DNA of 39,857 nucleotides, taken from assembly GCA_017467535.1 (NCBI GenBank), contig JAFUST010000015.1, positions 1 to 39,857 of the forward strand. Reading direction: 5' to 3'. Below, one piece after another: positions 32,441 through 39,857 of the stretch (positions within the stretch are counted from its first letter, which is position 1; each line of letters begins with the position of its first letter). Source of the stretch: Prevotella sp. (GTDB lineage: Bacteria; Bacteroidota; Bacteroidia; Bacteroidales; Bacteroidaceae). The position numbers and the translations under genes were made by a program. A model generated the notes under the pieces. It was not told the DNA's origin, did no database searches, and worked only from the letters and a program-made list of their open reading frames with translations.

Positions 32441-32487
32441 CATGTTATTAGAACTTGTTCAGTGAAACAGTATATCCTAATCCTGTA

Positions 32488-32619
32488 TTAGTATTCACCG
32501 GGTTCTGCAGGTTCTGAACCGGGGTTGTCTATAGTACCGCCAGAGACATTCAGAAGAGCAGTCTCACTCTTCAGTTCAACGACCTCCATATCAGGAGTCA
32601 TGTATTTTTTCATTTCCAT
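32488..32619 (-). CDS. Short peptide of a Prevotella-type family
   Basis: The 43-residue ORF (ATG 32619, TAA at 32490-32488) starts MEMKKYMTPDMEVVELKSE and ends in a Gly/Pro/Glu-rich tail (SGGTIDNPGSEPAEPG). Many Prevotella and Bacteroides genomes carry short proteins beginning MKKxYxxPxxEVVxL, sometimes next to secreted proteins. Whether this is a processed precursor or a small secreted peptide is not known; the Gly-Gly is suggestive only. It follows the MBG-repeat gene by 83 bases on the same strand. Confidence 0.55.
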   Translation of the reverse strand: MEMKKYMTPDMEVVELKSETALLNVSGGTIDNPGSEPAEPGEY

Positions 32620-32702
32620 TGTCTTTTCTATATTTTTTAGCATTCATAGAATAAGTTCGCCCACGCTCAGAGAGTGTGAGCGAACTTTTATTTAAGGGAC
32701 GA

Positions 32703-35700
32703 TTACTTAACAACGACCTTCTTACCGTTGTTGATGTAGATACCCTTCTCGGTGGGAGCACCCTGCAACTTCACGCCATTCAGAGTGTACCAGCCATCCA
32801 GGCTAAGAGCCTTCATGGTATCCATGTTGAGTTCCTTGATAACAGTTGTACCATTCTCAATGTCTTCGATGAATACGCGAGCCTCATTGTTGTACTTCTT
32901 CAGATAAGCACCCAGGGCGTTCATGTATACGCCGGCATTTGTGCCATCCTTCCACAGATCGGCATCAGCAGCATTGGCAGGGAAGCTCTGAGTAGCATCA
33001 AGTTCCAGACGCTTGTAGACACCCACGAACTGTGCAACGTTCTCTTCACCGACAGTGGGATAGTAGTCGAACTCACCAGCCTTTTCGGGCTTAGAGATAG
33101 TCACGCCGTTGATCTGGACAGTATTCGTGTTAACATCGCCAGCGGTCTTCATCAGGAACGGAGTGTTGGCAGGAATATTCTGCATCTCAAGACGGAAGTG
33201 AACATTGTCACGAGTAGTGGTAGTGGTGTTCAGCACATTGAAGATGGCATAGCCAAAGGCCTGAGACAGTTTGGCAACAGTGATATCGAACGGCAGAACG
33301 AATGCATTCCATTTCTCACCGGTCAGTGCGCGGCTACCGAATGTCACGTTGATCTCATTACCATCATTGTCTTCAATCACATCAGCAACAGCGTCTTCAC
33401 GATTCAGTTGTACATATGCACCAGCGGTGATATTCAACTCACCATTTATCGGTGTGATAATGTAATTATCCGATGTAGCAGTCAGAGTGATTGTGTGCTG
33501 ACCGATACTGGTCTCTGTGCATGTCAGCGTGATATTGACAGAGTTGTCATTAATGGTCTCACCATTTACGAGTCCAGGAGTAACTACTTCATCAATTGTA
33601 GGACCGAACTCAACGGTAGTAGCACTTACGACGTTGTCGAAAGGAGTACCGAAGGTCTTCGCCTGATCTTTTGCCTTAATGGTCAGGTTAGCCTTATTGA
33701 TGGTGAAGACACCAGGCTGGAATACCGGCTCATAGTAAGCCTCAGTGTTTTGGTTTGTTGTAAAGGCAGTGCCAGTGATTGCATAAGTATTCACAGTGTT
33801 ACCAGTAGCACGGGCAAGCGTGACAGTATTGATAGTCTCACCAGAAACAAGACCCTCCTGAGTATATGTCAGTTCGGGATCCACCTCGCCATAAACCTTC
33901 GACTTATTATCAATGTAGAAGGTGATGGGGCGCTTCTTAATTTCGAAGGTTCCAGTTTCATATACAATAGCATAGTTATCAGCAAGAGCAGGTGTGATGG
34001 CAGCAGCAGAAACTGTAATAGTATAGTTATCAGGAGTTGTACCAGCAACTCTTGCTACAGTAGGAGCAGTGGTCAGTTCAGCACCAGTCTTCAGACCAGT
34101 AACAATGTATCTTGCAGCACCCTTGGCTTCCCATGCTGCATCGCTGTCACCATAGTACTTAAAGTCATCCACTGCAGCAATGGTAACGGTCTGCTTCTTC
34201 AGGGTGAAGTTTGCGACCTTCTCACCGCTATAGGTGCCGATACCCTTGATCTTCACATAGTAAGAAGTACCATAGTTCAGAAGAGTTGCTTCATGCGTGC
34301 AGGCATCCTCTGTGTAAGCACCAACAATCTCATAGTCTGTATTCAGAGTCAGAGCATTATCACCAACAGTAACAGTGGTATTCTCGGCAGTAAGAGTCTG
34401 TGCTGCGGCGGTGTAGGTCAGGTCGACAGCAACATCTGCTGTAGCAACAGATGTACCAGTTACGGTCAGCACACCGTCAGCACCCTTCACATAGCGATAG
34501 TTGGCATGTTCAGCCAGACCTGTCACATCAACCTCAATCTTGTATTCACCAGTCACGGCGTTCTTCGTGTAGTTGGTAGAAGCAGTAGCCTTGTTCTCGC
34601 CAGTGATGATAGCAGCCTGGTCACCACCATAGAATCCAGAATAGTTAATGGTCCAGTCAGTAGGTACATCATCACCATATTCAATAGCAGCGTGAGAAGC
34701 AGTAACGGTCACAGCACGCTTCACAATAGCAAAGGTTGTTGTCTTCGTAGTCTCAGCATTTGTCTCATAGTTACCAGTACCAGTAATGGTTACGGTCACA
34801 GGGCCGACGCTGGTGTGATCATCAGAGTATGCCACAGTATAGTCCTGATCCTTAACAAGAAGAGTCTCACCATCCTTTACAACGAGTTCTGAATTCAGAT
34901 CACCAGTTGTCAGTTCAATGGCAGCAGCAGCGTATTCTTTATCAGCAATCTGGTTAATAGAAATCGAGGCAGCATTGATAGCCTTACCGTTAATCGCATA
35001 GGTAGCAGTTCCTGCTGTAGTGATGGTGTAGTTGCCGTTCTTCGGGAACACTTTGACGGTGTAATTACCCTTATTCTCTGAGAGAGCACTTCCGCCTTCC
35101 TGCTTAACTTCGAAGTTATCAGCAATGGTCTCCGAGCCAACGAGACTGCTTTCTGCAGCGAGAGCCAAGCCCCAGTTAGGAGTTCCCTCACCGAAGGTCT
35201 TGGTGAAAGTAGCCTGACCGAAGTTGATACCGCCTACCGTAGCCGGGTTGATAGTGTAAGCAGCCTTATTGATAGTAACCGTATAGTTGTCATTGTCATT
35301 CCATACGGGAACGATGTCTTCACCATACGTGTCAGCATTTACATCATTAGTTGCTCTTGCAATGCTAAAGAGGCCGTCCTTCGGAGCATCGCCGGCTTGG
35401 TTCAGATCCCACTCAGGAAGAATGGTTGCCCATGTGGTATTTGTACCATCTGTCAAAGAGTAAGCCAAATCTTCAGTCAAATCTGCTGTACCATCATAAG
35501 TTTTGTTTGCTGCAGTAGCAGTGATGGTGAAGGCCTTACGATTGATAGTAAGTTGGCCACTCTGCGTGTACTCAACATCATACTCTGTACCCTCAATAGT
35601 AAGAGTCTCAGGGAATGTGTAGTAATACACGGTACCCACAGTTTCGCCCTCATAACCTTCAACGCGGACAATAGGATTTTCCAACGCTTGCAAAGCAGTA

Positions 35701-35891
35701 AGGACTTTGTCTTTGTCAACACTAGTACCATTAGGATCCAAACCAAACTTTGCCGTTGAAAGAGTGATGTCAGCATCTGCGGTTCCATACGTTTTCGAAA
35801 GCTTGTATGGAGTCAGAATGATAGCATCATTCGCCCATCCTGCCAACGGCAAGAGGCTCAGCAACATTAACACAAGAAAATGTTTTCTCAT
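32703..35891 (-). CDS. Secreted MBG-repeat protein
   Basis: The 1062-residue protein has a signal peptide (MRKHFLVLMLLSLLPLAGWA). About eight immunoglobulin-like MBG-type repeats follow, recognisable by openings such as KTYGTAD, KTYDGTAD, KTFGEGTP, VYGEVDPEL and KTFGTPFD. The last ~230 residues are a separate beta-rich region. The end, GIYINNGKKVVVK, resembles the C-terminal sorting segments of Prevotella secreted proteins. It is likely a surface or secreted adhesin-like protein; ligand unknown. Its promoter lies ~110 bases upstream (36035-36005), giving a long leader. Confidence 0.8.
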   Translation of the reverse strand: MRKHFLVLMLLSLLPLAGWANDAIILTPYKLSKTYGTADADITLSTAKFGLDPNGTSVDKDKVLTALQALENPIVRVEGYEGETVGTVYYYTFPETLTIEGTEYDVEYTQSGQLTINRKAFTITATAANKTYDGTADLTEDLAYSLTDGTNTTWATILPEWDLNQAGDAPKDGLFSIARATNDVNADTYGEDIVPVWNDNDNYTVTINKAAYTINPATVGGINFGQATFTKTFGEGTPNWGLALAAESSLVGSETIADNFEVKQEGGSALSENKGNYTVKVFPKNGNYTITTAGTATYAINGKAINAASISINQIADKEYAAAAIELTTGDLNSELVVKDGETLLVKDQDYTVAYSDDHTSVGPVTVTITGTGNYETNAETTKTTTFAIVKRAVTVTASHAAIEYGDDVPTDWTINYSGFYGGDQAAIITGENKATASTNYTKNAVTGEYKIEVDVTGLAEHANYRYVKGADGVLTVTGTSVATADVAVDLTYTAAAQTLTAENTTVTVGDNALTLNTDYEIVGAYTEDACTHEATLLNYGTSYYVKIKGIGTYSGEKVANFTLKKQTVTIAAVDDFKYYGDSDAAWEAKGAARYIVTGLKTGAELTTAPTVARVAGTTPDNYTITVSAAAITPALADNYAIVYETGTFEIKKRPITFYIDNKSKVYGEVDPELTYTQEGLVSGETINTVTLARATGNTVNTYAITGTAFTTNQNTEAYYEPVFQPGVFTINKANLTIKAKDQAKTFGTPFDNVVSATTVEFGPTIDEVVTPGLVNGETINDNSVNITLTCTETSIGQHTITLTATSDNYIITPINGELNITAGAYVQLNREDAVADVIEDNDGNEINVTFGSRALTGEKWNAFVLPFDITVAKLSQAFGYAIFNVLNTTTTTRDNVHFRLEMQNIPANTPFLMKTAGDVNTNTVQINGVTISKPEKAGEFDYYPTVGEENVAQFVGVYKRLELDATQSFPANAADADLWKDGTNAGVYMNALGAYLKKYNNEARVFIEDIENGTTVIKELNMDTMKALSLDGWYTLNGVKLQGAPTEKGIYINNGKKVVVK

Positions 35892-36004
35892 AAATTTTGC
35901 TTTTTAAATTGTTAATAAAATGTTTATAAAATAAATAATGTATAGACACATTTGTTAGACACATCCTTGCGGCCGTCCACGCATGAACAGACCGATTTCG
36001 GGTG

Positions 36005-36035
36005 CAAAGATAAACATTAATTCCGAAACGGCAAA
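36005..36035 (-). promoter_or_regulatory. Promoter of the MBG-repeat gene
   Basis: On the minus strand TTTG (36035-36032), 19 bases, then TATCTTTG (36012-36005). The untranslated leader to 35891 is about 105 bases. Confidence 0.65.
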
Positions 36036-36127
36036 GAATTTTAAGGAAAAATGAGGGGCAAGAGCAAAAAAAATTGATTCTTCACGAGATAAGCGGAAAG
36101 AAATTAGCGTAATTACCAGATTTTTTA

Positions 36128-36135
36128 TATCTTTG
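36128..36135 (+). promoter_or_regulatory. -7 element of the 48-residue ORF
   Basis: TATCTTTG fits the consensus and lies 30 bases upstream of the ATG at 36166. A TTAG at 36104-36107 is at the right distance for a weak -33. Confidence 0.5.
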
Positions 36136-36165
36136 CAGCCGAAAGAAGATGTACATATATTAATT

Positions 36166-36312
36166 ATGGTATCAACAGCATTTAAGAACCGTACACGCGA
36201 CGAAATTATCGCCGCTTTTCGTGAGTCCATCCGCCGCAAGCACGAATGGCAGCAACGAGCAGAAGAAGAAATCAAGCAAATTCGTCAGGAGCGCCTTCAA
36301 CTGAGTATATAA
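36166..36312 (+). CDS. Small basic helical protein
   Basis: The 48-residue ORF (MVSTAFKNRTRDEIIAAF, then RESIRRKHEWQQRAEEEIKQ) is rich in Arg, Lys and Glu and should form one long helix, perhaps a coiled coil. It has a good promoter and start, and its GC content is normal for the genome. No family is recognised. It lies upstream of the tRNA cluster. Confidence 0.55.
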   Translation: MVSTAFKNRTRDEIIAAFRESIRRKHEWQQRAEEEIKQIRQERLQLSI

Positions 36313-36385
36313 CAGAACGTAAACCTGAATAATCTTAAACTGTAGCGACGAAATAGTCCGCAGAGCAAAAAATATTGAAGATTCT

Positions 36386-36417
36386 TTTGGTCTTTTCAAA
36401 AAAAAGCATTACCTTTG
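36386..36417 (+). promoter_or_regulatory. tRNA operon promoter
   Basis: TTTG (36386-36389), 20 bases, then TACCTTTG (36410-36417). tRNA-Val begins 17 bases later. Confidence 0.7.
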
Positions 36418-36434
36418 CACCCGCATTACAGAAA

Positions 36435-36510
36435 TGTCGGCATAGCTCAGTTGGTTAGAGTATCACCTTGACATGGTGGGGGTCCTTGGTTCGAGTCCAA
36501 GTGTCGACAC
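36435..36510 (+). tRNA. tRNA-Val (anticodon GAC)
   Basis: A full cloverleaf is present: acceptor TGTCGGC/GTCGACA with one G-U pair, D-arm with GTTGGTTAGAG, anticodon stem CACC/GGTG with loop TTGACAT (anticodon GAC), and T-arm with GGTTCGAGTCC. CCA is not encoded. Confidence 0.93.
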
Positions 36511-36531
36511 TCCCAAAGAAACAAAAATGAA

Positions 36532-36613
36532 GCGCCTGTGGCGGAATTGGTAGACGCGCTAGACTTAGGATCTAGTATCTCACGATGTGCAGGTTCGAGT
36601 CCTGTCAGGCGCA
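36532..36613 (+). tRNA. tRNA-Leu (anticodon TAG)
   Basis: Acceptor GCGCCTG/CAGGCGC, anticodon stem CTAGA/TCTAG with loop CTTAGGA (anticodon TAG), a variable arm, and T-loop GGTTCGAGTCC. Its last 18 bases plus the next two are repeated at 36694-36713. Confidence 0.93.
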
Positions 36614-36713
36614 CTTACGTGCATCTTACTAGACTCTCACCTGCAGCAGGTTCTTTCAGTCGCTTCGCTTTGTGAAAGCGGCAAAGCCGAGCGCGAGTCC
36701 TGTCAGGCGCACT
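36596..36713. repeat. Duplicated 3' end of tRNA-Leu (att-like direct repeat)
   Basis: A 20-base sequence beginning CGAGTCCTG and ending GGCGCACT occurs at 36596-36615, in the tRNA, and again at 36694-36713. The 78 bases between them include the hairpin CGCTTT-GTG-AAAGCG. This is the footprint left by an element that inserts at tRNA 3' ends, though local duplication is possible. Confidence 0.7.
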
Positions 36714-36719
36714 CAATAA

Positions 36720-36758
36720 AGAAAGGCAACCCTCATATTCGGAGCGGGTTGCCTTTCT
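36720..36758. terminator. Bidirectional intrinsic terminator
   Basis: A 13-bp stem (36720-36732 with 36746-36758) is followed by a T-rich stretch on the plus strand and preceded by A-rich sequence on the other side. It can end the tRNA transcript and the SIMPL-domain gene from the opposite direction. Confidence 0.75.
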
Positions 36759-36766
36759 GCTTTCTC

Positions 36767-37453
36767 TTAGTCGTCGAGTGAATAGGTGACGGTGGTCACC
36801 ACACGCAGTTTCTTGATGTAGGGCGTGTTCTCGTCGCGATTGTCAATCTCAAACTGTCCCTGTCCTGCGGTCTGAATCTTGCCCAGTTTAGAGTCGCTGG
36901 CCTCAGCGAACTGCTCGGCCGTGGCCTGTGCGTTCTTGATGGCTTCGGCCATCATCTCCGGCTTCATCTGCTGGAACGAGGCGTACTGATAGTCAGGCAG
37001 GCTGGAGTCGATGGCGACACCCTGCTTCAGCAGTTCGGCCTGACGGAAGATGGCACGGTTCACCTCTTCCACCTTGGTGGTGCTGACCGTGATGGTGGTG
37101 GTGACGATATAGCGGAAGTTCCTCTGATTGTCGCCCCACTCGCGGGCCTCCAGGTCGGAGACGCTGGGCGGGTTGACCGTGATCTCAGAGTCCTCAAGGC
37201 CGCTCTGCCTGAGGAAAGCCTTGATGGTCTCGGCCTGCACGTTGATACGCTCATAGAGCGAGGGCAGGTCGTTGCCGGTCTCCTTGGTGCTGATACTCCA
37301 GGTCACCTTGTCGGCAGGCACCTCGCGCTCGGCCAGTCCCTTCACCGTGACCTTGCGGTCCTTGTTGGTGAAGTTGTCGATGCCAGCCTTGACGCACCAT
37401 CCCATGACCATCAAGCCGACGGCCAGGATGATTGATTCTTTTACTCTACTCAT
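36767..37453 (-). CDS. SIMPL-domain (DUF541) periplasmic protein
   Basis: The 228-residue protein has an N-terminal membrane anchor or signal (about 9-22, [14 protein letters not shown]) and then a SIMPL/DUF541 domain: [52 protein letters not shown] and the final [12 protein letters not shown]. Members are periplasmic, have been linked to oxidative stress or signalling, and form oligomers; no catalytic role is established. It lies 33 bases downstream of alaS and may be read from the same transcript. Confidence 0.85.
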   Translation of the reverse strand: MSRVKESIILAVGLMVMGWCVKAGIDNFTNKDRKVTVKGLAEREVPADKVTWSISTKETGNDLPSLYERINVQAETIKAFLRQSGLEDSEITVNPPSVSDLEAREWGDNQRNFRYIVTTTITVSTTKVEEVNRAIFRQAELLKQGVAIDSSLPDYQYASFQQMKPEMMAEAIKNAQATAEQFAEASDSKLGKIQTAGQGQFEIDNRDENTPYIKKLRVVTTVTYSLDD

Positions 37454-37486
37454 ACACCTTATTATATATATAGGAAGAAACAGTGA

Positions 37487-39857
37487 CTATAGATTGGCCA
37501 GTTGGATGACCTTGTCGACAGCAGCAGAGAGGCCTTCGACGCTCTTGCCGCCGGCCTGGGCGTAGTGAGGCTGTCCGCCGCCACCACCCTGGATGAGTTT
37601 GGCAGCCTCGCGCACCATCTGTCCAGCATTGAGGTTGTGATCCTTCACCAGGTCGTCGCTCATCATGACGGTGAGCATGGGCTTGCCCTGGAATGTGGAG
37701 CCGATGACGCAGAGGAAGGGAGCCTGGACGGCAGCACGCAACTGGAACACCAGGTCCTTGACACCGGCGGGCTGCATCTCCAGCACACGTGTGATGACGT
37801 TGACGCCGTTGACGGTCTGCACCTCGGTGAGCAGGTAGTCCTTCGTGCGCTCCACGGCTTGGGCCTGGAACGACTCTATCTCCTTCTTCATGTGGTCGTG
37901 CTCCTCGATATACTTCTGGATGACACCCTCCAGGTCCTTGGCGTTGTTGAAGAACGCCTTGATGGCCTTCAGGTGATCCTCCATCACATAGAGCAAGTCC
38001 TCGCACTCGCGACCGGTCTTGGCCTCGATGCGGCGCACACCGGCGGCCACACTGCTCTCGGCAATAATCTTGAAGAAACCGATGCGACCAGTGCTGCTGG
38101 CGTGGATACCGCCACAGAACTCGCATGACGGACCGAAACGCACCACGCGCACCTTGTCGCCATATTTCTCGCCGAAGAGGGCGATGGCGCCCATCTTCTT
38201 GGCCTTCTCGAAGGGCGTGTCGCGATGCTCGTCGAGGGGGATGTCCTGACGAATCATGTCGTTGACCATCCGCTCCACCTGGCGCAGTTCCTCATCGGTC
38301 ACTTTCTGGAAGTGAGAGAAGTCGAAGCGCAGCACGTCAGGGCTGACGAACGAGCCCTTCTGCTCCACGTGGTCGCCCAGCACCTGCTTCAGGGCATAGT
38401 CGAGCAGGTGGGTGGCGGTATGGTTGGCGGCAGAGGCATCACGCTTGTCCGTATCGACACAGGCCATGAACTGGGCCGTGAGATCCTTCGGCAACTGCTT
38501 GACGATGTGGACACTCTGGTTGTTCTCACGCTTGGTATCGATAATCTCGACAGTCTCGTTCTCGCTGACCAGCACACCCTGGTCGCCCACCTGTCCGCCC
38601 ATCTCGCCATAGAACGGCGTGTAGTCGAGCACCACCTCGTAGTACTCGCTCTTCTTCTGGGTGACCTTGCGGTAGCGCAGGATATGACATTCATATTCGG
38701 TGTAGTCGTAGCCTACGAACTGCTGTTCTGATTGAACATTGACCATTGAACATTGAATATTATTTGCTGCCGCCTCCTTTTGCGCAGCCGTATTGTCAAT
38801 GTTCAATGTTGAATGTTCAATGATAACCCAGTCGGAGTTCTCCACCTGGGCGGCATTGCGGGCACGGTCTTTCTGCTTCTGCATCTCCACCTGGAACTGC
38901 TCCTCGTTGACGGTGAAGCCATTCTCGCGACAGATAAGTTCCGTGAGGTCGAGGGGGAAGCCGTAGGTGTCGAAGAGGCGGAAGGCCTGCTCGCCACTCA
39001 GTTCGGTCTTGCCCTCAGCACGCAACTGCTCCATGGCCTTGTCGAGCAGGGCGATACCCTTGTCGATGGTGCGCAGGAAGGAATCTTCCTCCTCCTTCAT
39101 CACGCGGGCAATGAGCGTCTGCTGAGCCTTCAGTTCGGGGAAGGCATCGCCCATCTCCTCGACCAACGTGGGCAGGAGTTTGTAGAGGAAAGCCTCTTTC
39201 TGACCCAGGAACGTGTAGGCATAGCGGACGGCACGGCGCAGGATGCGACGGATGACGTAGCCGGCCTTGGCGTTGCTGGGCAACTGACCGTCGGCAATAG
39301 AGAACGATACGGCTCTCAGGTGGTCGGCACAGACGCGCATGGCGATGTTGACGTCGTCCTGCTGCTTGTCTACCTCACCTTCCTCGAAGGTCGTGTATTT
39401 CAGTCCCGTGATCTGCTCCTCAGTCTTGATGATGGGCTGGAAGATGTCGGTGTCGTAGTTGGAGTGCTTGCCCTGCATCATGCGGACCAGACGCTCGAAG
39501 CCCATGCCGGTGTCGATGACATTCATGGAGAGTTTTTCCAGCGTGCCGTCGGCCTTGCGGTTGAACTGCATGAACACCAGGTTCCAGATCTCGATGACCT
39601 GCGGATCGTCCTTGTTTACCAGGTCGCGACCGCTGATGCCACTGGCCTTGCGCTGCTCTGGTGTGCGGCTGTCGACATGGATCTCGGAACAGGGGCCGCA
39701 GGGACCTGTGTCGCCCATCTCCCAGAAGTTGTCGTGCTTGTTGCCGTTGATGATATGGTCGGCAGGCACATGCTTAGCCCAATAACTGGCGGCTTCGTCG
39801 TCGCGTGGGATGTTATCTTCGGGAGAGCCTTCGAATACCGTCACGTAAAGATAGGCA
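37487..39857 (-). CDS. alaS: Alanyl-tRNA synthetase (5' end outside window)
   Basis: About 790 codons are visible; the N-terminus is beyond the edge. Recognisable parts in order are [11 protein letters not shown] in the catalytic core, HADHLR-like [15 protein letters not shown], the editing domain with [21 protein letters not shown] and [24 protein letters not shown] (zinc site), and the C-terminal oligomerization domain with [16 protein letters not shown]. It charges tRNA-Ala. Between WVIIEHS and [15 protein letters not shown] there is an extra ~30-residue loop encoded by two opposed heptamer arrays (38731-38822). The gene must be functional, so the insertion is tolerated. Confidence 0.96.
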   Translation of the reverse strand, partial: AYLYVTVFEGSPEDNIPRDDEAASYWAKHVPADHIINGNKHDNFWEMGDTGPCGPCSEIHVDSRTPEQRKASGISGRDLVNKDDPQVIEIWNLVFMQFNRKADGTLEKLSMNVIDTGMGFERLVRMMQGKHSNYDTDIFQPIIKTEEQITGLKYTTFEEGEVDKQQDDVNIAMRVCADHLRAVSFSIADGQLPSNAKAGYVIRRILRRAVRYAYTFLGQKEAFLYKLLPTLVEEMGDAFPELKAQQTLIARVMKEEEDSFLRTIDKGIALLDKAMEQLRAEGKTELSGEQAFRLFDTYGFPLDLTELICRENGFTVNEEQFQVEMQKQKDRARNAAQVENSDWVIIEHSTLNIDNTAAQKEAAANNIQCSMVNVQSEQQFVGYDYTEYECHILRYRKVTQKKSEYYEVVLDYTPFYGEMGGQVGDQGVLVSENETVEIIDTKRENNQSVHIVKQLPKDLTAQFMACVDTDKRDASAANHTATHLLDYALKQVLGDHVEQKGSFVSPDVLRFDFSHFQKVTDEELRQVERMVNDMIRQDIPLDEHRDTPFEKAKKMGAIALFGEKYGDKVRVVRFGPSCEFCGGIHASSTGRIGFFKIIAESSVAAGVRRIEAKTGRECEDLLYVMEDHLKAIKAFFNNAKDLEGVIQKYIEEHDHMKKEIESFQAQAVERTKDYLLTEVQTVNGVNVITRVLEMQPAGVKDLVFQLRAAVQAPFLCVIGSTFQGKPMLTVMMSDDLVKDHNLNAGQMVREAAKLIQGGGGGQPHYAQAGGKSVEGLSAAVDKVIQLANL
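38731..38822. repeat. Opposed heptamer arrays within alaS
   Basis: ATTGAAC, ATTGACC, ATTGAAC, ATTGAAT (38731-38758), then a 36-base core, then GTCAATG, TTCAATG, TTGAATG, TTCAATG (38795-38822). The two arrays are reverse complements, so the block can fold back on itself. The heptamer is the same as that in the btuF-btuC array 11 kb away. Confidence 0.9.

Noticed and set aside
32676..34892. 738-codon plus-strand ORF opposite the MBG-repeat gene
   Set aside because: The minus strand has signal peptide, repeats and promoter; the plus-strand product has odd composition (Ser/Ile/Cys-rich).

Overview
The window looks like a chromosomal segment of a Bacteroidales bacterium, most likely Prevotella or a close relative. 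Gene starts repeatedly show the Bacteroidota promoter pattern TTTG-N19/20-TAnnTTTG. The gene families also fit: TonB receptors, a lipoprotein with an Asp-rich surface-export signal, an MBG-repeat secreted protein and short Prevotella-type peptides. Assignments rest on reading the sequence and on family knowledge; no database search was run.

Layout. 1-4.96 kb: housekeeping genes (PP2C phosphatase, thyA-folA, an Lrp-type regulator, and an exbB-exbD-exbD operon with a 33-residue membrane ORF). 5-8.7 kb: an AT-richer accessory stretch with a duplicated promoter-bearing intergenic element, hairpins, an MNT gene beside an internally deleted HEPN partner, a strongly structured RNA that looks like an attenuator, a GIY-YIG/RAMA protein and a decayed DUF1524 gene. 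8.7-28.5 kb: a vitamin B12 island. A cobalamin riboswitch on the minus strand leads into two BtuB-like receptors, a CbiK-like lipoprotein, a PduO-type adenosyltransferase and a frameshifted CobD-like decarboxylase. Divergently, a tightly overlapping plus-strand operon encodes corrin-ring synthesis as fused enzymes (CobB-CobQ, CbiB, CobJ-CbiC, CbiE-CbiT, CbiG-CobM, CobK-CbiD). It is met head-on by btuF-btuC. No btuD, no C20-methyltransferase (cbiL/cobI) and no lower-ligand genes (cobU/S/T) are in the window.

28.5-32.6 kb: an antitoxin-like/GNAT pair, a second GNAT gene, then an operon resembling the Pycsar anti-phage system: a membrane effector, a class III nucleotidyl cyclase broken at a G9 run, and downstream a HEIGH metallopeptidase-like protein. 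32.5-36.3 kb: a large MBG-repeat secreted protein and small peptides. 36.4-39.9 kb: tRNA-Val, tRNA-Leu with a duplicated 3' end, a SIMPL-domain protein and the 3' part of alaS.

The most unusual signal is not a gene. Short repeats of fixed period are scattered through the window, many inside coding sequence. Period-7 arrays occur in cobD, cobL, the cobK-cbiD fusion (two places), the btuF/btuC gap and alaS. Period-22 arrays occur near 5.8, 8.7 and 16.8 kb. A large GC-rich inverted repeat encodes the CobB-CobQ linker, and small relatives of it occur in cobL and cbiG. In both cobD and cbiD the reading frame breaks exactly at a heptamer array, and removing one 7-bp unit would restore it, which suggests repeat-driven on/off switching or decay of the B12 pathway.
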